Notes: generated by a model from the letters alone, not told the origin. A stretch of DNA of 64,000 nt from Paenibacillus albicereus (GCF_012676905.1 NZ_CP051428.1:2380001-2444000); one strand, 5' to 3'. Positions 27,627-36,527 are shown, counted from the first letter of the stretch. Translations and numbers: made by a program.

Positions 27627-28490
27627 TCAAGCCTCCCAGCGGCCGAGGATGCCGCAAGGCAGCATCATGCCGGACGCGGTGATTGGCAGGCCGATCTCGC
27701 CGCAATGGATGGACCCGCCGAAGCGCTTGCGGGCGGTCATCTCGAGCAGGTTGTGCAGCACCTGAGGCGACAGTCCCGTCGTGTAGGAGTTGAGCAGCAG
27801 GAAGAGCGGCTTGTCGCTCAGGATGTCCAGGCACGACTCGAGGAACGGGAACAGGCTCGATTCAAGCTTCCACATCTCGCCTCCAGGTCCGCGGCCATAC
27901 GAAGGCGGGTCCATGATGATCGCGTCGTACTTGCTGCCGCGGCGCTGCTCGCGCTGCACGAACTTGAACACGTCGTCGGTAATGTAGCGCACCGGGCGCT
28001 CGGCCAAGCCGGACAGGGCGACGTTCTCTTTGGCCCATTGCACCATTCCCTTGGCGGCGTCCACATGGCATACCTCCGCGCCGGCGGCGGCGCAGGCCAC
28101 GGTCGCTCCGCCGGTGTAGGCGAACAGGTTGAGCACGCGGATCGGCCGTCCCGCGGATCGGATCTTGTCCATCATCCAGCTCCAGTTGACGGCCTGCTCG
28201 GGGAACAGTCCCGTATGCTTGAAGCTGGTCGGCTTGATATGGAAGCTCAGCTCGCCGTAGCGGACGGTCCAGCGCTCGGGCAGTGCCTGGCGGTAGTCCC
28301 AGCTGCCTCCGCCGGAGCTGCTGCGGTGGTAATGGCCGTCTGCGGACGTCCAAGCCTTGCGGTCGCCCCGGAACGGCCAGATGATCTGCGGGTCGGGACG
28401 GCGGAGCGTCACGTCTCCCCAGCGCTCGAGCTTGTCTCCGTCGCCGGTGTCGATCAGTTCATAATCTTTCCATTGGTCTGCAGTATACAT
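27627..28490 (-). CDS. class I SAM-dependent methyltransferase, RlmI-like
   Basis: 287-residue methyltransferase probably acting on rRNA. Motif I is LNLFAYTGGATVACAAAGA, the acidic loop VDAAKGMVQWAKEN and motif IV DPPSYGRGPGGE. It resembles RlmI/RlmK-type enzymes but lacks their PUA domain. The frame is open up to 28529, but a consensus promoter places the transcription start at about 28525, so ATG 28490 (MYTADQW) is favoured, with AGAAGGGACCGAG upstream. A pseudouridine synthase follows after 4 bp. Confidence 0.85.
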   Translation of the reverse strand: MYTADQWKDYELIDTGDGDKLERWGDVTLRRPDPQIIWPFRGDRKAWTSADGHYHRSSSGGGSWDYRQALPERWTVRYGELSFHIKPTSFKHTGLFPEQAVNWSWMMDKIRSAGRPIRVLNLFAYTGGATVACAAAGAEVCHVDAAKGMVQWAKENVALSGLAERPVRYITDDVFKFVQREQRRGSKYDAIIMDPPSYGRGPGGEMWKLESSLFPFLESCLDILSDKPLFLLLNSYTTGLSPQVLHNLLEMTARKRFGGSIHCGEIGLPITASGMMLPCGILGRWEA

Positions 28491-28531
28491 CGATGAATTC
28501 TCGGTCCCTTCTGTCATGCGATCGTCCATTC

Positions 28532-28560
28532 ATTATATCGGGAGCGATGCGCCGAATCAA
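28532..28560 (-). promoter_or_regulatory. sigma-A promoter of the methyltransferase operon
   Basis: On the minus strand TTGATT (plus 28555-28560) and TATAAT (plus 28532-28537) with a 17-bp spacer. Confidence 0.7.
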
Positions 28561-28734
28561 TGAAGGCAAAGGACGTCGAACGCGGAGGAACGCAAGGGGA
28601 GCGGCGCGGATAATCGGAAGGAGAGGCGGGCGAAGCAGGCGATAGCGGGGAGAACGGAGGTCGGCCGAAGCGGCGGGAAGCGCAGCGGCTTCCGAATGAC
28701 GGGGAGCCGGATCGCCGGCAAGCGGAGCAAGCCG
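28561..28734. other. intergenic, purine-rich on the plus strand
   Basis: No credible frame or clear terminator is seen. The plus strand is strongly purine-biased with many GGAAGG/GGAG-like words and little secondary structure. Confidence 0.4.
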
Positions 28735-29076
28735 CTACCCGGCGGATTCGGTCTGCCGCAGAAGCTTCATCATCTGCTCGATATAGAGCTTCCGCTTGTC
28801 CGGCTCCATCCGGTTCAATGTCTGGAGCAGGTCGAGCGTGTCCTTGTTCAGTTGCTGAGAGTCGCTTTGATTTTGGTCGCCGCCGATCATATAATCCAGG
28901 GAGACCTCGAAGAAGGCGGCCAGCTTCATCAGCGTTTCGTAGACGGGCTGGCGGTTGTTGATTTCATAATGGCTGTAAGCGGATCGGGTGATGCCGATAT
29001 GGCGGGACACCTCCTCCTGGGACAGGTTCTTGCTGAGTCGCAGCTCGCGCAGACGGTCGCCCATGGTCATGGTCAT
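28735..29076 (-). CDS. XRE-family helix-turn-helix regulator
   Basis: 113-residue repressor-like protein with an N-terminal Xre HTH (about 5-60: LRELRLSKNLSQEEVSRHIGITRSAYSHYE) and a short Gln-rich linker to a helical tail that could multimerise, similar in layout to SinR. TAAGGAG lies eight bases before the first of three clustered ATGs. A perfect 19-bp palindrome stands 77 bp upstream in the divergent region shared with an aldehyde dehydrogenase gene and is the likely operator. Confidence 0.88.
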   Translation of the reverse strand: MTMTMGDRLRELRLSKNLSQEEVSRHIGITRSAYSHYEINNRQPVYETLMKLAAFFEVSLDYMIGGDQNQSDSQQLNKDTLDLLQTLNRMEPDKRKLYIEQMMKLLRQTESAG

Positions 29077-29152
29077 GTCGGTGGCTCCTTACATCAGACT
29101 GAACCTTGGCGGTTCAAAAAAGGCTTGCCTTGCAAGCTCTATATCAAACTTT

Positions 29153-29171
29153 ATGATACAAATTGTATCAT
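29153..29171. promoter_or_regulatory. palindromic operator between xre and aldehyde dehydrogenase genes
   Basis: ATGATACAAATTGTATCAT is a perfect 9-1-9 inverted repeat. It lies just upstream of a possible minus-strand -10 TATAGA of the xre gene. GTATC-GGAGG-GATAC at 29250-29264, around the ribosome site of the divergent gene, repeats the same half-sites in the opposite arrangement. Confidence 0.65.
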
Positions 29172-29267
29172 GTCAAGCGATGGGGCTTGAAAATCGTGGC
29201 ATTTAAGCCCGATTTCGGAAGGTCGAGATTGACTTCTATCATGATAAGAGTATCGGAGGGATACAAT

Positions 29268-30716
29268 ATGTCGCAAAAGATGCGATTATGGATCGACGGC
29301 GCGTGGGAGAAGGGCGCCGGAGAGCTGCCGCTGCGGGCGCCCTTCGGCGGAGCGGAGATCGCCGTCGTCGGCATGGCGTCGCCGGAGCAGGCTGCCCGCG
29401 CGATCGAAGCGGCGGACCGGGCGTTCCAAAAGCATCGCCGCATGCCGGCGCATCAGCGCAGCTCCATTCTGTATCAAGCCGCCGACTTGCTGGAGCGAAG
29501 GGCGGAGGAGGCGGCGCGGATCGTCGCGCTCGAGGCGGCCAAGCCGATCCGAGCGGCGCGCGCCGAGATCGCGCGCACGGTGCAGACGTATCTGTTCGCG
29601 GCCGAAGCGGCCCGCAACCTGACCGGAGAGACGGTGCCGATGGACGCCGCTCCTCGCGGCGAAGGCCGGACCGCCCACGTCCGTCGGGAGCCGGTCGGCG
29701 TCGTCAGCGCGATCACGCCGTTCAATTTCCCGTTCAATCTCGTCGCCCACAAGGTCGGCCCGGCGCTGGCCGCGGGCAATGCGGTCGTGCTCAAGCCGGC
29801 CGAGCAGACGCCGATCTCCGCCCTGTTCCTGGCAGAGCTGTTCGAGGAAGCCGGCCTGCCGGCCGGGCTGCTGAACATCGTGCCCGGAGACGGCCGCGAG
29901 CTCGGGCCGACGCTCGCCTCGCATCCGCTCGTCTCGTTCGTTTCGTTCACGGGCAGCCCCGAGGTCGGCCTGCAGATCCGATCGCTGGCCGGGCTGCGCC
30001 GCTCGACGCTGGAGCTCGGCAGCAATTCGCCGCTGCTCGTCGACCGGGGCTTCACGGAGGAGGAGCTCGCCCGCATCGCCGACGAGGCTGCGGCGGGGGC
30101 GTTCGCTTACAACGGACAAGTCTGCATCTCGGTGCAGCGCGTGTTCGTGCATGAGGAGCATGCGGATCGATTCGCCGCCATGCTCGCCGAGCGGGCCGAG
30201 GCGCTCGTCGCCGGCGACCCGCTGTCCGAGCAGACCGACATTACGCCGCTCATCAGCGCCAAGGCGGCGGATCGATTGAAGGGATGGCTGGATGATGCGC
30301 TGAAGCGCGGGGCGGAGCTGCTGTGCGGCGGCAGCTTCGAGGGCAGCCTGATGCGGCCGGCCGTGCTGCGCGGAGTGCCGGAGGACGCCGAGCTCAGCTG
30401 CGGAGAAGCGTTCGGCCCTGTCGCCGCGATCGCGCCTTTCCGCGACTGGGAGGAGGCGGTGGCCGCGGCCAACCGCTCCCGATTCGGGCTGCAGGCGGGC
30501 GTGTTCACCAAAGACGTGGAGCACGCGCTCCATGCCGCCGCCGAGCTTACGGCCGGCGGCGTCATGATCAACGACGTGCCGACGTTCCGGCTCGACCATA
30601 TGCCGTATGGAGGGCGCAAGGACAGCGGCAGCGGACGGGAAGGCGTTCGATACGCCGCCGAGGAGATGACCGAGGCCAAGCTCGTCAGCTTCCGCAGCGG
30701 CTTTTACCGCTCCTGA
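29268..30716 (+). CDS. NAD(P)-dependent aldehyde dehydrogenase
   Basis: 482-residue enzyme of the ALDH superfamily. It shows the Rossmann segment ITPFNFPFNLVAHKVGPALAAGN, the substrate-activating Glu249 in LELGSNSP and the nucleophile Cys286 in NGQVCISVQRV; the end GGRKDSGSGREG is typical. The ELGSNS variant is frequent in lactaldehyde/phosphonoacetaldehyde-like branches; the substrate is unknown. GGAGGG seven bases before ATG 29268 decides the start; a longer open frame from 29163 would run through the operator. It is probably controlled by the divergent XRE regulator. Confidence 0.9.
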   Translation: MSQKMRLWIDGAWEKGAGELPLRAPFGGAEIAVVGMASPEQAARAIEAADRAFQKHRRMPAHQRSSILYQAADLLERRAEEAARIVALEAAKPIRAARAEIARTVQTYLFAAEAARNLTGETVPMDAAPRGEGRTAHVRREPVGVVSAITPFNFPFNLVAHKVGPALAAGNAVVLKPAEQTPISALFLAELFEEAGLPAGLLNIVPGDGRELGPTLASHPLVSFVSFTGSPEVGLQIRSLAGLRRSTLELGSNSPLLVDRGFTEEELARIADEAAAGAFAYNGQVCISVQRVFVHEEHADRFAAMLAERAEALVAGDPLSEQTDITPLISAKAADRLKGWLDDALKRGAELLCGGSFEGSLMRPAVLRGVPEDAELSCGEAFGPVAAIAPFRDWEEAVAAANRSRFGLQAGVFTKDVEHALHAAAELTAGGVMINDVPTFRLDHMPYGGRKDSGSGREGVRYAAEEMTEAKLVSFRSGFYRS

Positions 30717-30823
30717 GCCGGCATGCGGGTGGACCGCCCCAGGGGACAGAGCGTCCGTTTTAGTCCCTGACCGGGGCCTACGCTGCGTTTGTGCTGTCGG
30801 CAATTGTCCCAAACCAAACGGTT

Positions 30824-30844
30824 TTGTGAACGATCCCGTCACAA
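30824..30844 (+). promoter_or_regulatory. inverted repeat upstream of the odhAB promoter
   Basis: TTGTGA-N9-TCACAA, a perfect six-base dyad ending 24 bp before the -35 element. It looks like a two-fold regulator site but its spacing does not match CRP (N6) or Rex (N6). The neighbouring stretch 30717-30823, after the aldehyde dehydrogenase gene, holds only weak dyads. Confidence 0.5.
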
Positions 30845-30868
30845 TTTCGTAAAGGTTGTCGCGAAACG

Positions 30869-30897
30869 TTGAATAAGCGCTTTATTTTCTTTATAAT
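30869..30897 (+). promoter_or_regulatory. sigma-A promoter of odhAB
   Basis: TTGAAT (30869-30874), 17-bp spacer, TATAAT (30892-30897). The expected start of transcription is about 30904, giving a leader of about 150 bases before odhA. Confidence 0.85.
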
Positions 30898-30903
30898 AGA
30901 GGC

Positions 30904-30996
30904 ACAATCGACGCCGAACCTGTTCAATGATTCGTTGTTGTCAGCCGCCCGGTACTCTGCCGGCGGCTTTTTCACGGGCTTGACGCGAGGTTCGGC
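30904..30996 (+). ncRNA. structured leader with internal terminator upstream of odhA
   Basis: Within the leader, GCCGCC..GGCGGC (30944-30967) forms a bulged hairpin followed by five T residues, a weak intrinsic terminator. GCCGAACCT (30913-30921) is exactly complementary to AGGTTCGGC (30988-30996), so an outer stem can enclose the terminator. The arrangement suggests attenuation or a small RNA of about 70 bases made from the same promoter. No known riboswitch is recognised. Confidence 0.45.
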
Positions 30997-31052
30997 AGCG
31001 CTTGGGTATCATCCGTACCAACCTTTTTCCACTTAACGGAGGTAGTTGGCAA

Positions 31053-33905
31053 ATGACCGACGAATCAAACACGAAAAGGCAATGGAAAGACTTTTTCGGA
31101 CCTAACCTGGGCTACATCCAGGAACAGTACGAACAGTTCAGCAGCGACCCCGAATCGGTCGACGCTTCCTTCCGCGAGCTGTTCGCCGAATTGGGAGCGC
31201 CGCCGGCCGAACTCGGCGTCGAGGCTAGCCGCACGGCTCCGGCCGCAGTGGGACAGGTCGCTGTCGACGCGACGCTGCTCAAGAAGCTCGTCGCTGCCGA
31301 AAAGCTGGTGGGCAACATCCGCACCTACGGCCACCTGGCCGCCAACACCGATCCTCTCGGCTTGCGCGCATCCTCGGATACACGCTTGCTCGAGCCATCC
31401 ACTTTCGAGCTGAACGAATCGGATCTGAGCCGATTCCCGGCTTCCCTCCTCTGGGATCACGCGCCCGCCGGTGTCGCCAACGGCTGGGAAGCGATCCAGA
31501 ATCTGCGCAATTCGTATACCCAATCCATCGGCTTCGAGTTCAGCCACGTCCACGACGAGACGGAACGGGACTGGCTCAGCGCGAAGGCTGAATCCGGCAT
31601 TGCCAACGCCTCCCTGAATGTTGAAGAACGCAAGTCCCTGCTGAACCTGCTCGTTCATGTCGAACAATTCGAGTCCTACCTTCACCGCACGTTCGTCGGC
31701 CAGAAACGGTTTTCCGTGGAAGGTGTCGACATGCTCATTCCGGTTATCGACGAGATCGTCCGCCAAGCGGTGCAGGACGGAGCCCGTCACATTCTGATGG
31801 GCATGGCGCACCGCGGCCGGTTGAATGTGCTTGCGCATGTCTTGGGCAAGCCGTACGAGAAGATCTTCTCCGAATTCCACCATGCGCCGAACAAGGAGCT
31901 CGTGCCGTCCGAAGGCTCCGTCGGCATCAACTCCGGCTGGGCGGGCGACGTGAAGTACCATCTCGGCGCGGACCGTTCCGTCGCCGGAGCGCGCATCCTG
32001 CTGGCCAACAACCCGAGCCATCTGGAGTATGTCAACTCCGTCGTCGAAGGCTTCTCGCGCGCCGCGCAGGAAGACCGCTCGCAGCCGGGCTACCCGCGTC
32101 GCGATTCGAGCAAGTCGCTCGCCATCCAGGTGCACGGCGACGCCGCGTTCCCGGGCGAGGGCATCGTCGCCGAGACGCTCAACTTCACCGGCCTCGACGG
32201 CTTCACGAACGGCGGCTCCATCCATATCATCGCCAACAACCGCATCGGCTTCACGACCGACAGCAAGGACTCCCGCTCGACGCATTATGCGAGCGACCTC
32301 GCCAAGGGCTACGAGATTCCGATCGTGCATGTCAACGCCGACGATCCGGAGGCCTGCATCGCCGCCGTCCGCCTCGCCTGCGAGTACCGCGACAAGTTCA
32401 AGAAGGACTTCCTGATCGACCTCGTCGGATACCGCCGTTACGGCCACAACGAGATGGACGATCCGGAAGGCACGCAGCCGCTCGTGTACGAAAAGGTGCG
32501 CGCCCACAAGACGGTCGCGACGCTGTACGCCGAGCGCCTGAAGGCAGACGGCTCCCTGAGCGCCGCCGACATCGACAGGATGATCCAGGACACGCAGGCC
32601 GAGCTGCAAAAAGCCTATGATGTCATGAAGGAGCAGGCCGCGAAAGGCAAGCGCCGCGACGAGGGCTCGATCCCGGTCGCGCCGGAGACGACCGAGACGG
32701 CCGTGCCGCTCGAGCGCCTCAAGGAGATCAACGCCGCGCTGCTGCAGGTTCCGGACGGCTTCACCGTCTATCCGAAGCTGCAGCGCATCCTGCAGCGCCG
32801 CGGCTCGATGCTCGACGAGGGCGAGAAGGTCGACTGGGCGCTGGCCGAGACGCTCGCCTTCGCGACGATCCTCGCCGACGGCAAGCCGATCCGCATGAGC
32901 GGCCAGGACGCCGAACGCGCGACGTTTTCGCATCGCCACATCGTGCTGAACGACCACAAGACGGGCGAGAAGTACTCGCCGATGCACAGCTTCCCGCAAG
33001 CGAAGGCGAGCTTCGCGGTGCACAACAGCCCGCTGACCGAAGGCGCGGTGCTCGGCTTCGAGTACGGCTACAACGTCTTCTCGCCGGAGACGTTCACGAT
33101 CTGGGAAGCGCAGTACGGCGATTTCGCCAACGCGGCGCAGGTCATCTTCGATCAGTTCATCTCCGCGGGCCGCACGAAGTGGAAGCAGCGCTCCAGCCTC
33201 GCGATGCTGCTGCCGCACGGCTACGAAGGCCAAGGACCGGAGCACTCCAGCGCCCGTCTGGAGCGGTTCCTGCAGCTGTCCGCCGAGAACAACTGGACCG
33301 TCGCCAACCTGAGCACGGCCGCCCAGTATTTCCACCTGCTGCGCCGCCAAGCCGCCTGGACGGAGCATGAGGGCGCGCGTCCGCTCGTGCTCATGTCGCC
33401 GAAGAGCCTCATCCGCAATCCGCGCGTCCTTTCGCCGGGCTCGGAGCTGGCGAGCGGCTCGTTCAAGCTCGTGCTGGAGCAGGAAGGCCTCGGCAAGAAG
33501 GCGTCCGCCGTGCGCCGCCTGATCCTCTGCACCGGCAAGGTCGCCGTCGATCTCGAGGAAGCGCTGGAATCCGCCAAGGATCAGGATATGAGCTGGCTGC
33601 ACATCGTGCGCGTCGAGCAGCTGTATCCGTTCCCGGACAAGGAAATCGCCGAAATCATCTCCCGCTACAGCAAGCTGGAGGAGATCGTTTGGGTCCAGGA
33701 GGAGCCGAAGAACATGGGCGCCTGGACATTCATGGAGCCTCGCATCCGCGAGGTGGCCGCCGGCAAGGCCGTCCATTACATCGGCCGTCCGGACCGCTCG
33801 AGCCCGGCCAGCGGACATCAGGAAGTGCACGCCGCCGAGCAGCAGTCCATCCTTTCGCTCTCGCTGCAGCAAAAAGCTCTGAACACGATCTTACTTGGGA
33901 GGTAG
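31053..33905 (+). CDS. odhA: 2-oxoglutarate dehydrogenase E1 component
   Basis: 950-residue thiamine diphosphate-dependent E1 subunit of the TCA-cycle complex that decarboxylates 2-oxoglutarate. It has an N-terminal E2-binding segment (KDFFGPNLGYIQEQYEQF), ThDP/Mg sites (GDAAFPGEG, NNRIGFTT, YRRYGHNEMDDPEGTQP), and the C-terminal LLPHGYEGQGPEHSSARLER. The length matches B. subtilis OdhA (about 944). GGAGG nine bases before ATG 31053 sets the start. It is followed by odhB after 6 bp; the E3 subunit is not in the window. Confidence 0.97.
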   Translation: MTDESNTKRQWKDFFGPNLGYIQEQYEQFSSDPESVDASFRELFAELGAPPAELGVEASRTAPAAVGQVAVDATLLKKLVAAEKLVGNIRTYGHLAANTDPLGLRASSDTRLLEPSTFELNESDLSRFPASLLWDHAPAGVANGWEAIQNLRNSYTQSIGFEFSHVHDETERDWLSAKAESGIANASLNVEERKSLLNLLVHVEQFESYLHRTFVGQKRFSVEGVDMLIPVIDEIVRQAVQDGARHILMGMAHRGRLNVLAHVLGKPYEKIFSEFHHAPNKELVPSEGSVGINSGWAGDVKYHLGADRSVAGARILLANNPSHLEYVNSVVEGFSRAAQEDRSQPGYPRRDSSKSLAIQVHGDAAFPGEGIVAETLNFTGLDGFTNGGSIHIIANNRIGFTTDSKDSRSTHYASDLAKGYEIPIVHVNADDPEACIAAVRLACEYRDKFKKDFLIDLVGYRRYGHNEMDDPEGTQPLVYEKVRAHKTVATLYAERLKADGSLSAADIDRMIQDTQAELQKAYDVMKEQAAKGKRRDEGSIPVAPETTETAVPLERLKEINAALLQVPDGFTVYPKLQRILQRRGSMLDEGEKVDWALAETLAFATILADGKPIRMSGQDAERATFSHRHIVLNDHKTGEKYSPMHSFPQAKASFAVHNSPLTEGAVLGFEYGYNVFSPETFTIWEAQYGDFANAAQVIFDQFISAGRTKWKQRSSLAMLLPHGYEGQGPEHSSARLERFLQLSAENNWTVANLSTAAQYFHLLRRQAAWTEHEGARPLVLMSPKSLIRNPRVLSPGSELASGSFKLVLEQEGLGKKASAVRRLILCTGKVAVDLEEALESAKDQDMSWLHIVRVEQLYPFPDKEIAEIISRYSKLEEIVWVQEEPKNMGAWTFMEPRIREVAAGKAVHYIGRPDRSSPASGHQEVHAAEQQSILSLSLQQKALNTILLGR

Positions 33906-33911
33906 AAGCAA

Positions 33912-35183
33912 GTGTCTGACATCAAAGTTCCCGATCTGGGCGAATCCATCTCAGAAGCGACCATCACCAAATGGCTCAAGAAGGAAGGGGACGCCGTAAG
34001 CCAAGGCGACCTGCTGCTCGAGCTCGAAACCGATAAAGTCAACCTGGAAATCAGCGCGGAATCCGGCGGCGTGCTCACGAGCATCCTCAAGGGCGAAGGC
34101 GACACGGTGCTCGTCGGCGAATCGATCGGCGTCATCGGCGAGGGCGGCGCGGCCGCAGCGCCGGCGCAGCCGGTCCAGACGGAAGCGCCGGTCGCCCCGG
34201 CGGCTGCTCCGGCGGCTCCATCGACCCCGGCTGCCGCGGCTCCGGCCGCTCCGGCTCCGGCCAACGCATCCTCCGAGGGCGACCCGATCGCGTCTCCGTC
34301 GGCACGCAAGCTGGCCCGCGAGCGCGGCATCGACCTCAACCAGGTGAAGGGAACGGATCCAAGCGGCCGCATCTACAGCCAGGACGTAGCCAGCCACGGC
34401 TCCGCTCCGGCGCCTGCGGCCAAAGCTCCGGCAGCCGCTCCGGCTCCAGCCGCGAAGCCGTCGTTCACCGAGCAGCCGGGCAAGCCGGTCGAGCGCACCA
34501 AGATGTCGCGCCGCCGTCAGACGATCGCCAAGCGACTCGTCGAAGCTCAGCAGACGGCCGCGATGCTGACGACGTTCAACGAAGTCGACATGACGGCGAT
34601 CCTCGACGTGCGCAAGCGCCGCAAGGATGCCTTCAAGGAGAAGAACGACATCGGCCTCGGCTTCATGAGCTTCTTCACGAAGGCCGTCGTCGGCGCGCTC
34701 AAGAAATTCCCGCTGCTCAACGCGGAAATCGACGGCGACGATCTGATCGTCAAGAAATACTATGACATCGGCATCGCCGTAGCCGCTCCGGACGGCCTCG
34801 TCGTGCCGGTCGTGCGCGACGCCGACCGCCTCGGCTTCGCCGGCATCGAGAAGTCGATCTCCGAGCTGGCCGGCAAAGCCCGCAAAAACTCGCTGGCGCT
34901 GTCGGACCTGCAAGGCGGCACGTTCACGATCACGAACGGCGGCGTATTCGGCTCGCTGCTGTCGACGCCGATCCTCAACGCGCCGCAGGTCGGCATCCTC
35001 GGCATGCACAAGATCCAGATTCGTCCGGTCGCGACGAGCGACACGGAGATGGAGAACCGCCCGATGATGTACATCGCGCTCTCCTACGACCACCGTATCG
35101 TGGACGGCGCCGAGGCGGTCCGCTTCCTCGTCACGGTCAAGGAGCTGCTGGAGGATCCGGAATCGCTGCTGCTCGAAGGCTGA
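33912..35183 (+). CDS. odhB: 2-oxoglutarate dehydrogenase E2, dihydrolipoamide succinyltransferase
   Basis: 423-residue core subunit. The lipoyl domain (1-78) has Lys42 in ETDKVNLE; an Ala/Pro linker, the E3/E1-binding domain ([20 protein letters not shown], about 125-160), a second Ala/Pro linker, and the catalytic domain with DHRIVDG (His394, Asp398) follow. It starts with GTG 33912; GGGAGGT overlaps the odhA stop, so the two are translationally coupled. A 15-bp perfect hairpin follows. Confidence 0.97.
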   Translation: MSDIKVPDLGESISEATITKWLKKEGDAVSQGDLLLELETDKVNLEISAESGGVLTSILKGEGDTVLVGESIGVIGEGGAAAAPAQPVQTEAPVAPAAAPAAPSTPAAAAPAAPAPANASSEGDPIASPSARKLARERGIDLNQVKGTDPSGRIYSQDVASHGSAPAPAAKAPAAAPAPAAKPSFTEQPGKPVERTKMSRRRQTIAKRLVEAQQTAAMLTTFNEVDMTAILDVRKRRKDAFKEKNDIGLGFMSFFTKAVVGALKKFPLLNAEIDGDDLIVKKYYDIGIAVAAPDGLVVPVVRDADRLGFAGIEKSISELAGKARKNSLALSDLQGGTFTITNGGVFGSLLSTPILNAPQVGILGMHKIQIRPVATSDTEMENRPMMYIALSYDHRIVDGAEAVRFLVTVKELLEDPESLLLEG

Positions 35184-35243
35184 TCCGCTTCAACTTTACC
35201 CTCGAGCGGCGGGCGGGCATCGTACCGTCGCCGCTTCATGAAG

Positions 35244-35276
35244 ACAAGCCCTGGATGAACCTCATCCAGGGCTTGT
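35244..35276 (+). terminator. hairpin after odhB
   Basis: Perfect 15-bp stem ACAAGCCCTGGATGA with its complement, loop of three. The downstream T run is poor (TGGTTTG), so termination may be incomplete. Confidence 0.7.
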
Positions 35277-35300
35277 TGGTTTGCGCAGAAGCGGACGAAC

Positions 35301-35573
35301 CTACATGCTGCGGTTGCAGTACAGGAGCAGCACGATGTACCCGCAGCCGATGAGCACGAGCAGATGCGACAGCTCCGGCAGGTTGATGACGCCGACGAAG
35401 AAGACGATGACGCAGGCGATCAGATTATAGAGGGAGACGGTTCGGAACAGCTTGTCGCGGTTGCGGATCCTGCCGGGCGCGAACGCGGCCAGCAGCCACG
35501 GCGTGCGCTTGACGCCGGTGAAGAAGGCGATGAGATACATGAACAACGACAGCACGATCAAGTAGAGGTTCAT
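35301..35573 (-). CDS. small membrane protein of unknown function
   Basis: 90 residues with about three hydrophobic segments (about 2-22, 46-65 and 68-84) and a basic loop RIRNRDKLFRT between. No family recognised. AAGGGGAG seven bases before ATG 35573 fixes the start; the longer open frame to 36101 runs antisense through the zur promoter and is not credible. TATAAT lies on the minus strand at 35634-35639, without a clear -35. Confidence 0.7.
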   Translation of the reverse strand: MNLYLIVLSLFMYLIAFFTGVKRTPWLLAAFAPGRIRNRDKLFRTVSLYNLIACVIVFFVGVINLPELSHLLVLIGCGYIVLLLYCNRSM

Positions 35574-35795
35574 GATGGTCTCCCCTTGAAGGTTCGGATG
35601 GGCCAGCCCTCGGCGGTCGAGAGCGTAGTTCTTATTATACGTGGGCGGCTTGGGATGTGGGAGAGCTTTTTTGCCAGGAAAAGGAGAATATCCTGCGTCG
35701 CGCCCGCATAGTCCTAGTACGGGGAAACCGATTCCGCGCCGCTCATGGGAGAGGAAGCCGGCCGATAGAAGCCCACGCTTCAGGAGGCGGTTTTC

Positions 35796-35876
35796 ATGAG
35801 TACGGATACGCTGATCGCTTTGCTCGCCCTCGTCGTATCGATGATCCATCTGGCGGGGCGCGGCGGCAAGTCGTAG
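35796..35876 (+). CDS. 26-residue hydrophobic peptide
   Basis: A very short frame with a strong ribosome site (AGGAGG, 35782-35787, eight bases before the ATG). The product begins MSTDTLIALLALVVSMIHLA and ends in a short basic tail, so it is one transmembrane helix. A perfect 13-bp hairpin (35894-35920) follows without a T run. It resembles type I toxin or small membrane peptides in build, but no family can be named. It is too short for usual gene callers. Confidence 0.5.
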   Translation: MSTDTLIALLALVVSMIHLAGRGGKS

Positions 35877-36027
35877 CGGCTGAGGTCCCGGACACCGGCA
35901 GGCGGATTCCGCCTGCCGGTCGTCGTCGCGAGCGCATCGGCTCGGCGGGATGGAGCTACCTTGGGCTTGTCCGATTATGGTACAATGAAGCCATCGACTG
36001 GAACGTACAGGGAAGGAGGGCGCGATC

Positions 36028-36474
36028 ATGGCGCATACCCATGCGGGCGGCACGGCCAAGGAAATCGTCGACGCGATGGCCCGCGGCGGCTGGCGCATCA
36101 CCGAGCAGCGGCGCCGGCTGGCAGAAATCTTCGCCGGCTGCGAAGGCTATCTGTCCCCGAAGGATGTCTACGAGGCGATGACGGTCCACTATCCGGGCGT
36201 CAGCTTCGATACCGTATACCGCAATCTGCGCCTCATGAGCGAGATGGGCGTGCTGGAGCAGTTCTACTCCATGGACGCGGGGCTCAAGTTCAAGGCGGCC
36301 TGCAATCATCACCACCATCACCATCTGATCTGCACGAATTGCGAGAAGACGTTGACGTTCGACTATTGTCCGATGGAGCAGGAGATGAGGCTGCCGGGCA
36401 ACTTCAAAATCATGAACCATCGCTTCGAAGTCTATGGCCTTTGCGAAGGCTGCCAGAGCGAATCGGGCCGTTAG
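36028..36474 (+). CDS. zur: zinc uptake regulator, Fur family
   Basis: 148-residue metalloregulator. The winged helix reads RITEQRRRLAEIF and SFDTVYRNLRLMSEMGVLE. The structural zinc site is complete, with Cys102-x2-Cys105 and Cys139-x2-Cys142. A natural His run (His94-99) sits at the regulatory metal site. Zur rather than Fur or PerR is inferred because znuCBA and Zur boxes follow directly. A TG-extended -10 TACAAT lies at 35981-35986 in its upstream region. Confidence 0.9.
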   Translation: MAHTHAGGTAKEIVDAMARGGWRITEQRRRLAEIFAGCEGYLSPKDVYEAMTVHYPGVSFDTVYRNLRLMSEMGVLEQFYSMDAGLKFKAACNHHHHHHLICTNCEKTLTFDYCPMEQEMRLPGNFKIMNHRFEVYGLCEGCQSESGR

Positions 36475-36477
36475 GCG

Positions 36478-36527
36478 TTGACAGCCCGCATCGCGGCTGG
36501 TACTATACTTAAAGTGTAATGATTACA
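36478..36527 (+). promoter_or_regulatory. znu promoter with Zur box
   Basis: TTGACA (36478-36483), 17 bp, TACTAT (36501-36506). TGTAATGATTACA at 36515-36527, a perfect palindrome that fits the core of the Bacillus Zur box, overlaps the start of transcription. Confidence 0.8.

Noticed and set aside
29163-29267. N-terminal extension of the aldehyde dehydrogenase
   Set aside because: It would cover part of the palindromic operator and lacks a ribosome site, whereas GGAGGG precedes ATG 29268.
30824-30844. Rex or CRP operator
   Set aside because: The dyad has nine bases between half-sites, three more than either consensus.
35657-36181. 174-codon plus-strand frame before zur
   Set aside because: It runs through the 26-codon gene and the zur promoter, is Arg-rich and has no ribosome site.
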